Source: Viridothelium virens (taxonomy: Eukaryota; Ascomycota; Dothideomycetes; Trypetheliales; Trypetheliaceae). From it: a stretch of DNA of 64,000 bases. Every line of letters starts with the position of its first letter. Positions within the stretch are counted from its first letter, which is position 1. The notes under the pieces were generated by a model. It did no database searches. It was not told the origin of the DNA and was given only the letters and a program-made list of their open reading frames with translations. The stretch lies in the NCBI GenBank assembly GCA_010094025.1, contig ML991786.1:372001-436000 (forward strand). The letters run 5' to 3'. Shown here piece by piece: positions 22,278 to 33,650 of this stretch. A program made the translations under genes and the position numbers.

Positions 22278-25200
22278 ATGACGAGGAATCAGGATGGCGC
22301 TCGGAATGGATCTACCGCGAGCTCTGGAGCCGACAGCTGGCGTTCAGAGGAAACTATTAGATCCTTGACACAATCGCGGCGGGGCACACCTATAGCGGTC
22401 AAGACGGACAGGAACAAAGATCGCAGGTAAGTCTCGATCTCCCGGTTTCAGCCGAGACCCGTGCTTCCACAGAGCGCTACATCCTGAGTACTGTGTGGAG
22501 AGTGCTCTCAGCAGCCTCGTCACGTTTGGTCTGCTATCAGTTACGCCCCTCGGTATGCATAGAATATGGGCTAATGTGGCACTCTAGTATCGATAGGGAC
22601 GTCGAGGTTTCACCTGGATCAACCTTTCCGGCCCCTCAATCGATGCAGTCAAAGCCCTTACCTAGAAACAACCAGAATTTCGCACCATGGGAGAACCCTA
22701 GAGCTGTTGACTTTGGCCCCTACCGAAGGGATATTGGCATCGTTGACACTTCGCCAAACGTTCCCGCAATATCTCGTGTTCCCCCCAGCGCGTCATCTCC
22801 TCATCCTCCTTGGGGCAACAGCGCCAATAGCTTCCCGATGACTTCGAGCGTCTTTGGGAGCTTCTACAATGATTCTCAAGAAAGCATTGCTCAACTCTCT
22901 CCCGGCTTCCGCCCCGGAACCGGCCAGACAGACATGGGATTTCCGGGTGATGATAGGCGACCCTCCATAGCCAGCAATACTACTGTCAGCAGCACTGGTT
23001 CCAAATCGAGTATTGGCAGGGGATTTCATAAAAAGCTACAAGGCTTCTTTGGCGAAGACATCAGCAACGAGATCCAGCCTTATTCAGAACCCAATATCCC
23101 GGCTTTTGCTTCCACGGACCAGATAAGGAATCGCAATCGCAACAATTCGGCCCACAATACAATTGAAAGTACGAGCAGTAGTCGACCTGCTTCTCCTGGG
23201 AGTTCTCGTCCTCGGACACCCATGGCTTCAAGTGAAATAACGCCATGGGTTTATCAGGATATGAACGTAAGTAAACCTCGTGATTGCAATTTCTCAGATG
23301 TCACGCTTTCGCCCAATTTCACAGCGCTTAGGTTTTTTCCGCTGTAGTAATCAGCCCAAGTGTCTAATGTATTCGCTTTTTGGAGAGTCACCACACGTCT
23401 GGTTCCACCGTGGTCGCCGTTTCTCTTTTCGTAAGTGCATTTTTAGCTGACAAAAATAATAGGAGTTTCCTGGTAAGGTAGCACCAGACAAGAACCTGCC
23501 CGAAATTCCAAGACCACCCAAAAGTGCCCATTCCAATCATCATCCACATGCACACCGACTCCATCTACCCGGCCACCGACATACGAGGAGCAAAGAGGAG
23601 GCCAAGACATCCGATCCCAACCACGGATATCCTCTCCGTCCGTTCGCAAGCAGAGAAGATTCTCTCAGTAGTCTCCGTCGGAATGACCAAACTTCCTACC
23701 CACAAAGTCAGCCTGGCGTTGCGACCAAGCTCAACCTAGCTCCCCGCTCATCGAGTCCTACACCCAGCATGAATAGCACCAAAAGTCGGGACGGGCACAG
23801 GTCACCAGGACACAAGGACAAAGAGTCTGGGAAGGAAAAACGGTCCTTGGTTGACCGTATTACGAGACGACACAAAAATGATAATCGCACTGACTTGGAT
23901 GCTCTTCGAGACCTCGGCCTTTCTTCCAGTTCTCTGGTACAGAATGGGCGGGGTGGAACCAAGTCTGAACCTGTACCCAAGGACAATAAGAAAAGTAAAG
24001 GCAACGTGGCAGATGCATCACTCCGTGAGGCACAAGGGAGCGTCGGCGGGGCCAGTATCAAACACGCTGGCTCTAGACTACCATTCATGAGTTCGAAGAG
24101 GGGCCTGGATCCTTCGAGAGATATCAGTGCCCCCACACACCCTTCAGGGCAGTCTTCCCTCTGGCAATTGGATACGGACTTGACGCATATGGAAGGAATC
24201 ATCGACAGTAACGCGCAGCCGCTAACTCCACCAGCAAACGATATCTTTGCTGGATTCCCCGGCGACGACCCACAAGCTCAGAGCAGAGACTCGGATGGTG
24301 GGACTGCAGCCTGGGATGCCCCTGACAGTTGGGCTGTCAAAAGGGCTCGCGATGAAAATGTTGACAGGCTGCGCGAGCTTGACGATGAGACCGGTCTCCC
24401 ACACACGGAAGAAAGTAATGGACCACCATACCATTTCCGCATCTTCCGGACAGATTCGACCTTTGCAACATTGCATGTTGGTCTGAACACTACGGTTGTT
24501 GAGATAATACAAATGATGGGCCGGAAAACTATCCTTTCTGAGGATCTTGATAACCATCTCATGGTATTGCGCAAGCATGATACTTCACGGCAATTAGAAC
24601 CGACAGAGAGGCCTCTTGTTCTTCAGAAGAAACTTCTATTACAAGCTGGTTACACTGAGACGGATCGTTTAGAGACGGTGGGAGGCGAAGATAATAGCTA
24701 CCTATGCCGCTTCACCTTTTTACCCTCAAAGATGGCCGGGTACACGAGCTTGGACAAAGATCCTGGCTTTAGCAGGATGCAAAAGTTTAGTCATATCGAT
24801 TTACAAGGGCGGAATCTCATCACGATACCCATCACTCTTTATCAAAAGGCCACTGAGATTGTTTCACTCAACCTTTCCCGGAATCTATCGTTAGATGTAC
24901 CAAAGGACTTCATTCAAGGCTGCACCAACCTTCGCGAAATTAAGTATACCGGCAATGAAACCTGGAAACTACCTCCAAGCCTGAGCCTTGCGAGTCGACT
25001 TACCATGCTGGACGTATCAAATAATCGCTTGGAACAACTTGAGCACGCAGATCTGTGGAAGTTACAGAGCCTGATTAGTCTCAGACTTGCAAACAATAAG
25101 CTCACTAAGCTTCCAAAATACTTTGGTCAATACAAGGCCCTTCGAAGTCTCAACATTTCCTCCAACTCTCTGAGTGAATTCCCCGAATTCATCGGAGATG

Positions 25201-28200
25201 TCAAGACACTTGTAGATTTAGATGTCAGCTTCAACACCATCAGCACCTTGCCCAACATTGGTCAGTTGGTTTGTCTAGAAAGACTTTGGGCGACCAACAA
25301 CAAGCTCAATGGATCCTTTCCCACCTCCATCAAATCTTCGGCCAACCTGAAAGAGATTGACGTGCGCTTCAATGCGCTGGACAACATTGATGTTCTAGCA
25401 GAGCTTCCGCGTCTCGAAGTGGTCATGGTTGGCCATAACTCGATTTCTGCATTTGAGGGCGCCTTCTCAAGCATCCGAATGCTCATTCTTGACCACAATC
25501 CAGTGACACGGTTTGGCTTGACTGCTCCCGTACCATCGCTTTCAGTCCTGAATCTCGCTTCAGCTCAACTCACTCAGTTGCCCGACGACCTGTTCTCGAA
25601 GATGCCTGGTCTAGGCAAGCTCGTGCTTGACAAGAACCACTTTGTGTCCTTATCACCACACATTGGAAGGCTGTCTAGGCTCGAATATCTCAGTGTCGCC
25701 AGGAACAATCTCAACAGCCTTCCCGTGGAAATCGGGCATCTTATTGAACTCCGGTATCTGGACCTGAGAGAGAACAGCCTGGAGCGCCTTCCATCACAAA
25801 TATGGCACGCGAAGCGCCTAGAAACTCTTAATGTGTCCTCTAACGTTCTAGATGCTTTTCCGAAGCCCAGCGCTGCACCAGCCCCGCTAGAACAGAATAC
25901 AACCCCTACTGGAACGCCTAATTTATCTTCGAAGAGAAGTTCGGAAGAGTTGGGGCGCCTGGAAGGTTTCGCAGAACGAAGGCCAAGTCAAGCCTCAGGA
26001 ATGTTAAGCGCGAGCGGTTCTCCCAGATCGGTAGAATCTCGCAAAGGCTCGGTTACATCCTTTGCCCAAAACAGCCGAAAACCTTCAGCAATATCCAGAG
26101 CAGGGACCGAAGGAACAATCACACCAATATCTCGGAAGGACTCTTCATTGTCTAACAGACTCCTCACTACCTTTGCAGGAGCGCTGCGCCATCTATTCCT
26201 TGCCGACAACCGATTAGGTGATGATTCATTTGATGAATTGGCCCACCTCCCGGAACTCCGCATTCTCAACTTATCCTACAACGAGCTTTACGATATTCCG
26301 CCCCGGAAGATTCGAAGGTGGCCACATCTTACTGAACTCTACTTGTCTGGAAACGATCTCAGCTCATTCCCAGCAGAGGATTTAGAAGAAGCTAGTTCCT
26401 TGAAGGTCATTCACATTAACAGTAACAAATTCCAAACACTCCCTGCAGAGCTTGGCAAGATCACGAAGCTTAATGTCCTGGACGTAGGCAGCAACGCCCT
26501 CAAGTATAACGTCTGCAATTGGCCGTATGATTGGAACTGGAACTGGAACCCAAACCTCCGATATCTAAATTTATCTGGCAATAAACGCTTAGAGATCAAG
26601 CCCAGCTATTCTTACAATAGCCGTCTCAATGCTAGTGAAACGCGAGATCTGACGGATTTCACGTCTCTATCCAGCTTGCGTATCCTAGGATTGATGGATG
26701 TGACCCTCATGATCCCATCTGTACCGGATCAAACTGATGATCGAAGAGTCCGGACGTCGGGTTCTATTCTTGGAAGCATGGCCTACGGGATGGCGGATAG
26801 CTTAGGCCGCAACGAGCATCTGTCAACATTAGACCTAGTCTTTCCCCGGTACCAGGGTCACGATGACGAAACGCTCCTGGGCATGTTCGATGGTCAAGCA
26901 TCACAGAGTGGAGGATCAAAGGTGGCGAAATTCCTACACGAGAATTTCCAGTATAGATTCGCTCAAGAACTTAAAGGGCTCATCGCAGATGAGACACCAG
27001 TCGATGCTCTTCGCCGTACATACTTGGCATTGAACAAAGACCTTGCTCTTGCTGCTACGCAATCCATCGATGCGAAGGAAAACCCGGCGTCGTCAGTCTT
27101 GCATAGAGGATCGATTGTAGCTTCACACCTCGGAGAAGATGATCTTCGTTCGGGCAGTGTTGCAACAGTGCTTTACTTGCATGGGATGGAGCTCTTTGCG
27201 TCTAACGTAGGTGATGCTCAAGCAATTCTCGTTCACTCAGAAGGTGGACATAAGGTCATCACGCGCAAGCACGACCCAGCAGAACCCGCTGAGCGAGAGA
27301 GAATTCGCGAGGCTGGAGGGTACGTTTCTCGTCATGGCAAGCTCAACGACGTCCTCGAAGTGTCCCGTGCCTTCGGCTACATCAACCACACGCCCTGTGT
27401 GATAGCCGCGCCCAATATCACCCAGATTACAATCAAAGATACCGACGAAATGATCATTGTAGGGTCGAGGGAACTGTGGGATTACCTAACACCAGACTTC
27501 ATTGTCGATGTTGCACGCCAAGAACGTGGGGATCTTATGCGGGCTGCTCAAAAACTACGGGATTTGGCCATAGCGTTCGGCGCCACGAGCAAGATCATGG
27601 TGATGATGCTCAGTGTGAGTGACATGAAGCGAAAAGAGCGTCTCCGTCATCGTAGTCACAGCATGTCCATGGGACCATCTGGATATGTCGATGAATACTT
27701 TACAGCTGCGCGACGAGGCAAACGAGGACGAGACATAGTTGCGGATTCCAAGCTGGCTCGCTTGGATCAAGAAGTGGAGGCGCCCACCGGCGAAGTTAGT
27801 CTGGTATTCACCGACATCAAGAATTCGACTCTCTTGTGGGAAACAAATGCGATCGCCATGAGATCGGCGATCAAATTGCACAACGAGACGATGCGGCGGC
27901 ATTTGAGGATTATCGGTGGTTATGAAGTCAAAACAGAAGGAGATGCCTTCATGGTAGCCTTCCCGACCGTGACCTCGGCCCTGCTGTGGTGTTTTACCAT
28001 TCAGACCCAGCTACTGGAAGTTCAATGGCCTCAAGAGATCCTCAACAGCGTCAACGGTCAAGAAGTCACCGACGCAGACGGCAACGTCGTTTTCCGTGGT
28101 CTATCCGTGCGCATGGGTGTACACTGGGGCACTCCAGTGTGCGAAATCGATCCAGTCACCAAACGCATGGATTACTTCGGTCCCATGGTTAATCGCGCAT

Positions 28201-29009
28201 CGCGTATCTCCTCTGTCGCTGATGGTGGGCAAATCACTGTGTCTGCTGATTTCATCGCCGAGATTCAGAGTCTTCTCGAGACACATATCGAATCAGATCG
28301 GTCAGGCTCCAGTGGCTCGGAAGAAACGATAACGGATGACATGATGTCACATGCCATTCGCCGTGAGCTACGATCACTCTCTAGCCAAGGCTTTGAAGTC
28401 AAGGACCTTGGCGAACGACGTCTCAAGGGTCTCGAAAATCCCGAGTACATCTACCTAATGTATCCGCACGCCCTAGCCTCACGTCTTGTGATCCAGCAGC
28501 AACGTGCCGATGCAGAGGCTGCCGCTGCGAACCAAAATGCTGCCGCTGGGACAAAGACTCGGGATAGTCGACTTACATTCGACACTCAGAATGTGTGGGA
28601 CCTCTGGAACGTGAGCTTACGACTGGAGATGTTGTGCAGTGTGTTGGAATGCCCAGGAAGCACACAGCTCAAGGCACCCGAAACGGCACTACTAGAGCGG
28701 ATGAAGAACCGGGGTGGTGAGATCACGGACCGATTCTTGATCAATTTTGTGGAGCATCAAATAAGCAGAATTGAGGTAAGTCAAGCGCTGATACCCTTTG
28801 ACAAAGGGGTTCTGTCTGTGCCGCAGACTAATCAGTCCTCCCAGACCTGTATCACGACCCTCACTCTTCGGAATCTTGTCAGGCCATTCCGCAATGGTAT
28901 GCTCCAGAACGCATGTCCAATGACCGATGTACTTTCGCAGGTTACGGCGCAGCTCAGCGAACTCCAAACCTTGAAACAAAGCCTCGACTTTGAGATGGCT
29001 CCTGCCTAA
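22278..29009 (+). CDS. cyaA: Adenylate cyclase (fungal LRR type)
   Basis: Makes cAMP from ATP and heads the cAMP-PKA pathway controlling growth, development and stress responses. Exons are 22278-22426, 22588-23266, 23463-28775 and 28845-29009, giving 2101 aa. Residues 1-580 are Ser/Pro-rich. A Ras-association domain follows (about 595-680), then leucine-rich repeats (about 720-1360), interrupted by a Ser-rich insert near 1080-1180. Next come a PP2C-like domain (about 1455-1670) and the class III catalytic domain (about 1720-1945) with VFTDIKNSTLLWE and the substrate-recognition segment MDYFGPMVNRASRI. The tail LSELQTLKQSL resembles the Cap-binding end of the family. Introns are 161, 196 and 69 bp; the last has no stop and a length divisible by three, so it can be read through. 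Confidence 0.96.
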
Positions 29010-31366
29010 TCTCTCTACTATACACTCGCGAGTATCCATCAACGACAGACGGTGTTCGCAATACTTCTTTTACATCTACATTTTCACCCTGAACCATCTC
29101 AACTATTAGAGATATAGTCACATTGGCACTTAGCTCTATATCCAGTTGCCATTATGTCATCTACTCTCATCATTCCTACCTATCGAAAGGAACTTGGGTA
29201 TTCAGTTTACTGTTCAGGAAGCGCGCTCTTTCCTCGGGGTGATATATGCTTGGGATCGCTGTGTATGATAACGGCCGGCGCATACATTACTATTGTTCGA
29301 TGGATTTCTGGCTTTTCTTATTCCCAAAGTTTGGTTGTTTCTGTTGTGTCGTTCTGGGCTACAAGTATGGGCTGTATGCAATTGGGGAGCGGCTTGGCTC
29401 TAGGAGATACGACTTATGGATGTCATGACGAATGGCGTTGCGGCGAGTGCGGCGAGTGTGGTCGTTCCGCGGCCTATTATTCTTTTGGATAGGGAGATTT
29501 AGGCAGTTTTTCAACCGACGCTTGAATACATTCAGCTGCTTGGCGCTTCGATGTTTGGTTCAGACGTATGTATGGAGAACAGTATCACTCCTTCTACCGC
29601 TCCTGTCTCTCCAGGAAATGGCAGAGGCTAGGCTGATGAAGCTCATTGATTCCTTACTACAAGCACACAGAATACGCCCTCCAGGCTCAATCACAGATCC
29701 GTATCCACGATGAAGAGCCAAAAGCGAATGCCATCCATGCCATGTGAGACCACGGGCTTTCCCCTGCTCCCCCTCGATACCATTCGTCCCCTAATTTAAA
29801 ACACTAACGCTGCACCCTTCGTCTTCTTATCACCACTATTTGACCAAACATTAGCACCGATCCAACCTCAATGTACGGGACAACTTGACATACCCCAACT
29901 CAAAGTGCTTGCATCGCTTCAACGCCAACTGTGCCTTGGTCTTACATGAGGTGCACTCTAGACGCAGTACGACCTTCCGTATATTTCAGCGTTGTTCTTT
30001 TTCGACACTTCATACAATCACTGACCTTTTTGGTTGTTTTGGCCTTTTCTGAAGAGCACAAAACAGTCAGCATACTCATATCTAAGATAGTTCCAGGGCT
30101 CCGAGGAATATCCTTGGCCTGACATCCGCCACAATTGTCGAATCCGCGGACACTGTCGGGCCTCTAGATATTACAGAGATAAGAACGTACTGTGGAACAC
30201 TGGCTTTGTCTGGCCTCCGTAACTATAGGATTTGGCTGCGTCAGCATCATGATACGGCCACAATGACTATCCCTTGTCCCATCAACCTATGGTGTAAGGG
30301 CTGAGACTCAAGTCATACTCTCCGCAGAGACCAGACTGTACGCAGCAGCTGCACCAAGGGGACAATGCGTAGGCAATGCTAAGGTGGGGTGTTCATACCC
30401 AGATTGCTTGCGATCATAACGGCGCTTTCCTTGTGCAAAAAGACTGGCCTTGCCAGCTTTGTATTGTCTTCACTGATGTAAGCAGGAGAGGATTTTTGCA
30501 GAAATGCAGAGCTATTCGTACGTGACCTTGTGCTCTGGATTGGGGGTTAAGCGGATATAGGTTATTTTAGGGTTGAAGGGTGATGATTGGCGTACGAGTG
30601 TGTTTTTTGCAATCTTTGCCCGCGCAGTAGGTTCTTCTGGATTTGGGTATGTTTACCTAATAGAAAGCAATCGTCAGCTCAGATTAGAGTGGTATCAGAA
30701 GACAAGACATTAGAATTGGACCAAATTGTGACGCCACTCGAGATCGAAGATTTGGTCTTATTAGCAGCGATTAACCTTATACGCTTTTGTTGTATTTTTC
30801 TCGTCTATCGTGGTATTGTTCAGGTCCTTCATCGCTTTCGATCGTCTGCTATCATGGGAGATATTCGCAAATCGCCGTATGACTCTGCATCCATCCGTGC
30901 CATGGTAACCCAGCTCATGAATACCACCCATCTCACTGGTCCAATATATGTAAAGAAAAGCAGCGACTTACCATCTTGGCGGTCTTGCTGGACAGATATA
31001 GAGGTGGTGTTTCGATGATTGTCGTCGTTATATGGATGTGGAGACGACGAATGTGCATGTCTCGCTTACGCTTCCCTGGCTGCGGCAAAAACTCGGCAGT
31101 TAGTGGTTGTCCTAGTCAACGCTGATCTCGCCAGGCTGACGTCGTACCTTGGTCTGTTTACTTGAACCTTCCGCCACCTTCCTCACCGTCCTCACCTGCT
31201 TCCTTTCACACCTCATCCATTTTCTCACAATATTCCCGTCACTCTCTTGCGACCGTTGACTTTCCATGCGGGCTTTCTCGGCTTTTTTTGTAATTTCCAC
31301 GTCCCTAATCTTTCCCTTCTAATAGCTCTTGGCCGTTTCCAAGCGATATCTCGGCACCTATTTACC
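29010..31366. other. Intergenic region, adenylate cyclase to src1
   Basis: About 2.36 kb. Open frames at 29154-29492 and 30587-31018 have no family match I recognise and poor context. Pyrimidine-rich DNA at 31150-31340 fits a src1 promoter and leader. I see no RNA gene. Confidence 0.45.
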
Positions 31367-33650
31367 ATGGCGGACGAGAATTACGATTATCTTGCACCCG
31401 ATTTCGATCCCAATACACTCACGGTTCCTCGCCTTCGTTCTATCCTGGTTCACCACAATGTTGAATATCCGTCGTCGGCGAAGAAGTCGCAGCTCATCGA
31501 AATCTTCAATCGGAACGTAGTTCCTCAGGCTGGTAAAATTTTGAGGGAACAGTCGCGTGTCAAACGATCGTCAAAAGGCATTGAAGATGTCCCCTCAAGT
31601 CAAGCTAGTACAGTAGATGAGGAAGATACCGTACGACAAATGCGACCACCTCCAATCCCGGACACCCCGCGAAGAGGAAGTCGACGGAGAACGACACCTG
31701 CTCAGGTCGATGGATCAACGGACGAGGAGCCCATTAAACAGTCGAGTGCTGGAAGAACACCGGGACGGCCATCCAAACGAACATCGGCAAAATCAGCTAG
31801 GCCCGTCGATGCCGATTCTGGGGTTGAAATGGCGACAGAGAATCTGGCTCCACCCAGACGAGTACGCAAAAGCACGTCACCTGCTGTCAAGAAAGAAGAC
31901 CCAGAATATGGCGTTTGGCATAAGACCGATGCTGATGAGAGTCCCTTCACACAGGACAATCCATTTCAGAGCGGAAGTTCCCCAGCTGAACCTGAGCCTC
32001 GTAGGACAAGCGGCGGCAGAAGGAGAAAGATAGAATCAGGAGAGACGGTCGAAGTCCGGAGACGTAGTAAGCCAATGCGACGCTCCGAGGGCATTTCGGG
32101 CAGCCACGAGAATAGACCTGCCATTGATTCTTCCTCCAAAACCATCGAAATGCCCATCGCGCGCATCAAGCACGAAGAGGACGAGCCTTCTGCCGGTGAA
32201 GAGTTCACGCCCGACGAGCAACAAGACCTCGCCGTTGCGCGAGCTCACAACGACAATAAAGACGTTCTACCTGCGCGACGACGAGCACGCCCAGCCACAA
32301 CGTCATCATCGATTCTCAAGCTTGCAACAACTATGGTCTCACTTGCTGCAATCACGGGCTTTGGCCTCGTATGGCGCCAAGAAAAGATTGAGGTGGGGTA
32401 CTGTGGCATTGGGCGTCCCCCTACTACCGAAATTAGAGGCGTCGATATCCCAGAATGGGCGTCACTCCTGCAGCCGCAGTGTGAGCCTTGCCCTCCACAC
32501 GCTTTTTGTTCTCAAGATCTGGTGACAAGCTGCGAAAATGATTTCGTTCTACAGCCGCATCCTTTGTCCCTTGGTGGGCTAGTGCCGCTTCCGCCAAGCT
32601 GTGAGCCAGATGGGGAGAAGGCCAAGCGAGTACAACTCGTAGTAGACAAGGCAGTTCAAGAGCTCAGGGAACGAAACGCAAAGTTTGAATGTGGTGAGCT
32701 GGTGGACGAGACGACCGGCAAGCAGGCGAATGGCCCGGAACTAGAGGAGACCGCGCTCAAAGCCGAGGTCAGCAGCATGAAGAAGAAATCCATGAATCAG
32801 GAAGAATTCGAGGACCTGTGGAGAAGTGCGCTACCTGAGATCATGAGCCTGGACGAAATCGTCGTAGGCAGTGACGGGTAAGCCGATCCCCATCTCACTA
32901 CACACCATCCCCAGCACTGCGCGAGACTTCATCCAACGAAACACACTCCCCGCGTCTTCCCTCCTGCTCTTTTTATTAAATCAACCCAGATCTAACCAAC
33001 TAACCCAGATTCGCCGTCACAGAGCCCCCCGCCGCGTCGTCCTCCACTCCTCCTCCCCCGCCGCCATCCCCCTCAGCTGCGCCCTCCGACGATCCGTCCG
33101 CCTCGCGCTGGCACGCCATCTTCGCACGCTTCTAGCCCTCCTCTCGCTGCTCCTCGCCCTCGGCTACGCCCGCCTCCGCCTCCGCGCCAACCGTGCCGAC
33201 GAACGCCGCGCCAAGCTGCTCGCCGCCGCCGCCCTCGATCGCCTCGCCGACCAGGCCGCTGTCGCGAAGTACTCCTCGCCTGCTGCGGGGGCAGACGAGG
33301 AGCCGTATGTCAGTATGGCGCAGTTGCGCGATGATGTCATGCGTGATGAGTTTAGCGCGACGAGGCGGGGGAAGGTGTGGGAGCGGGTGAAGAGGAAGGT
33401 CGAGGAGAATGCGAATGTGAGGAGTATGGTTAGGGAGAGTCGCGCGGGAGACGTGAGTAGGGTGTGGGAGTGGGTGGGGGCAGTGGGAGCGATTGAGGAT
33501 GGTGCTGGGAGGAGGGAGAGCGGTGGGAGGTTGAGTTTGGGATTGAGGGCGAGTCCGGAGGTGGGTGGGATGGGAGAGGGTGGGGCGGTGGGCAATGGGA
33601 AGGGGAAGGGAGTGATGAAGTGGGAGGATGAAGGGAGGCCGCTCTATTAA
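31367..33650 (+). CDS. src1: Inner nuclear membrane protein Src1/Heh1 (HeH and Man1-Src1 C-terminal domains)
   Basis: LEM-like protein of the inner nuclear membrane that tethers chromatin and recruits ESCRT factors for envelope sealing. Exon 1 is 31367-32877; exon 2 most likely 32990-33650 (723 aa). Residues 1-50 form the helix-extension-helix motif (PRLRSILVHHNVEYPSSAKK). A basic, disordered linker follows, then span 1 near 315-340 (SSILKLATTMVSLAAITGFG) and the lumenal Man1-Src1 domain with paired cysteines (CEPCPPHAFC). Exon 2 supplies span 2 (about 540-565) and the nucleoplasmic winged-helix end, including QLRDDVMRDEFSA and RVWEWVGAVG. The acceptor at 33022 also keeps this frame. The acceptor at 33008 gives another frame that stops at 33133-33135 (545 aa, one span). 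The last 45 residues are Gly-rich. Confidence 0.88.

Noticed and set aside
30685-30710. TGGTATCAGA, resembling an initiator-tRNA primer-binding site of LTR elements
   Set aside because: Only ten bases match, with no long terminal repeats, no polypurine tract and no element protein nearby.
29154-31018. Open frames at 29154-29492 and 30587-31018
   Set aside because: No family match, odd composition and no consistent gene structure; kept only as part of the intergenic description.
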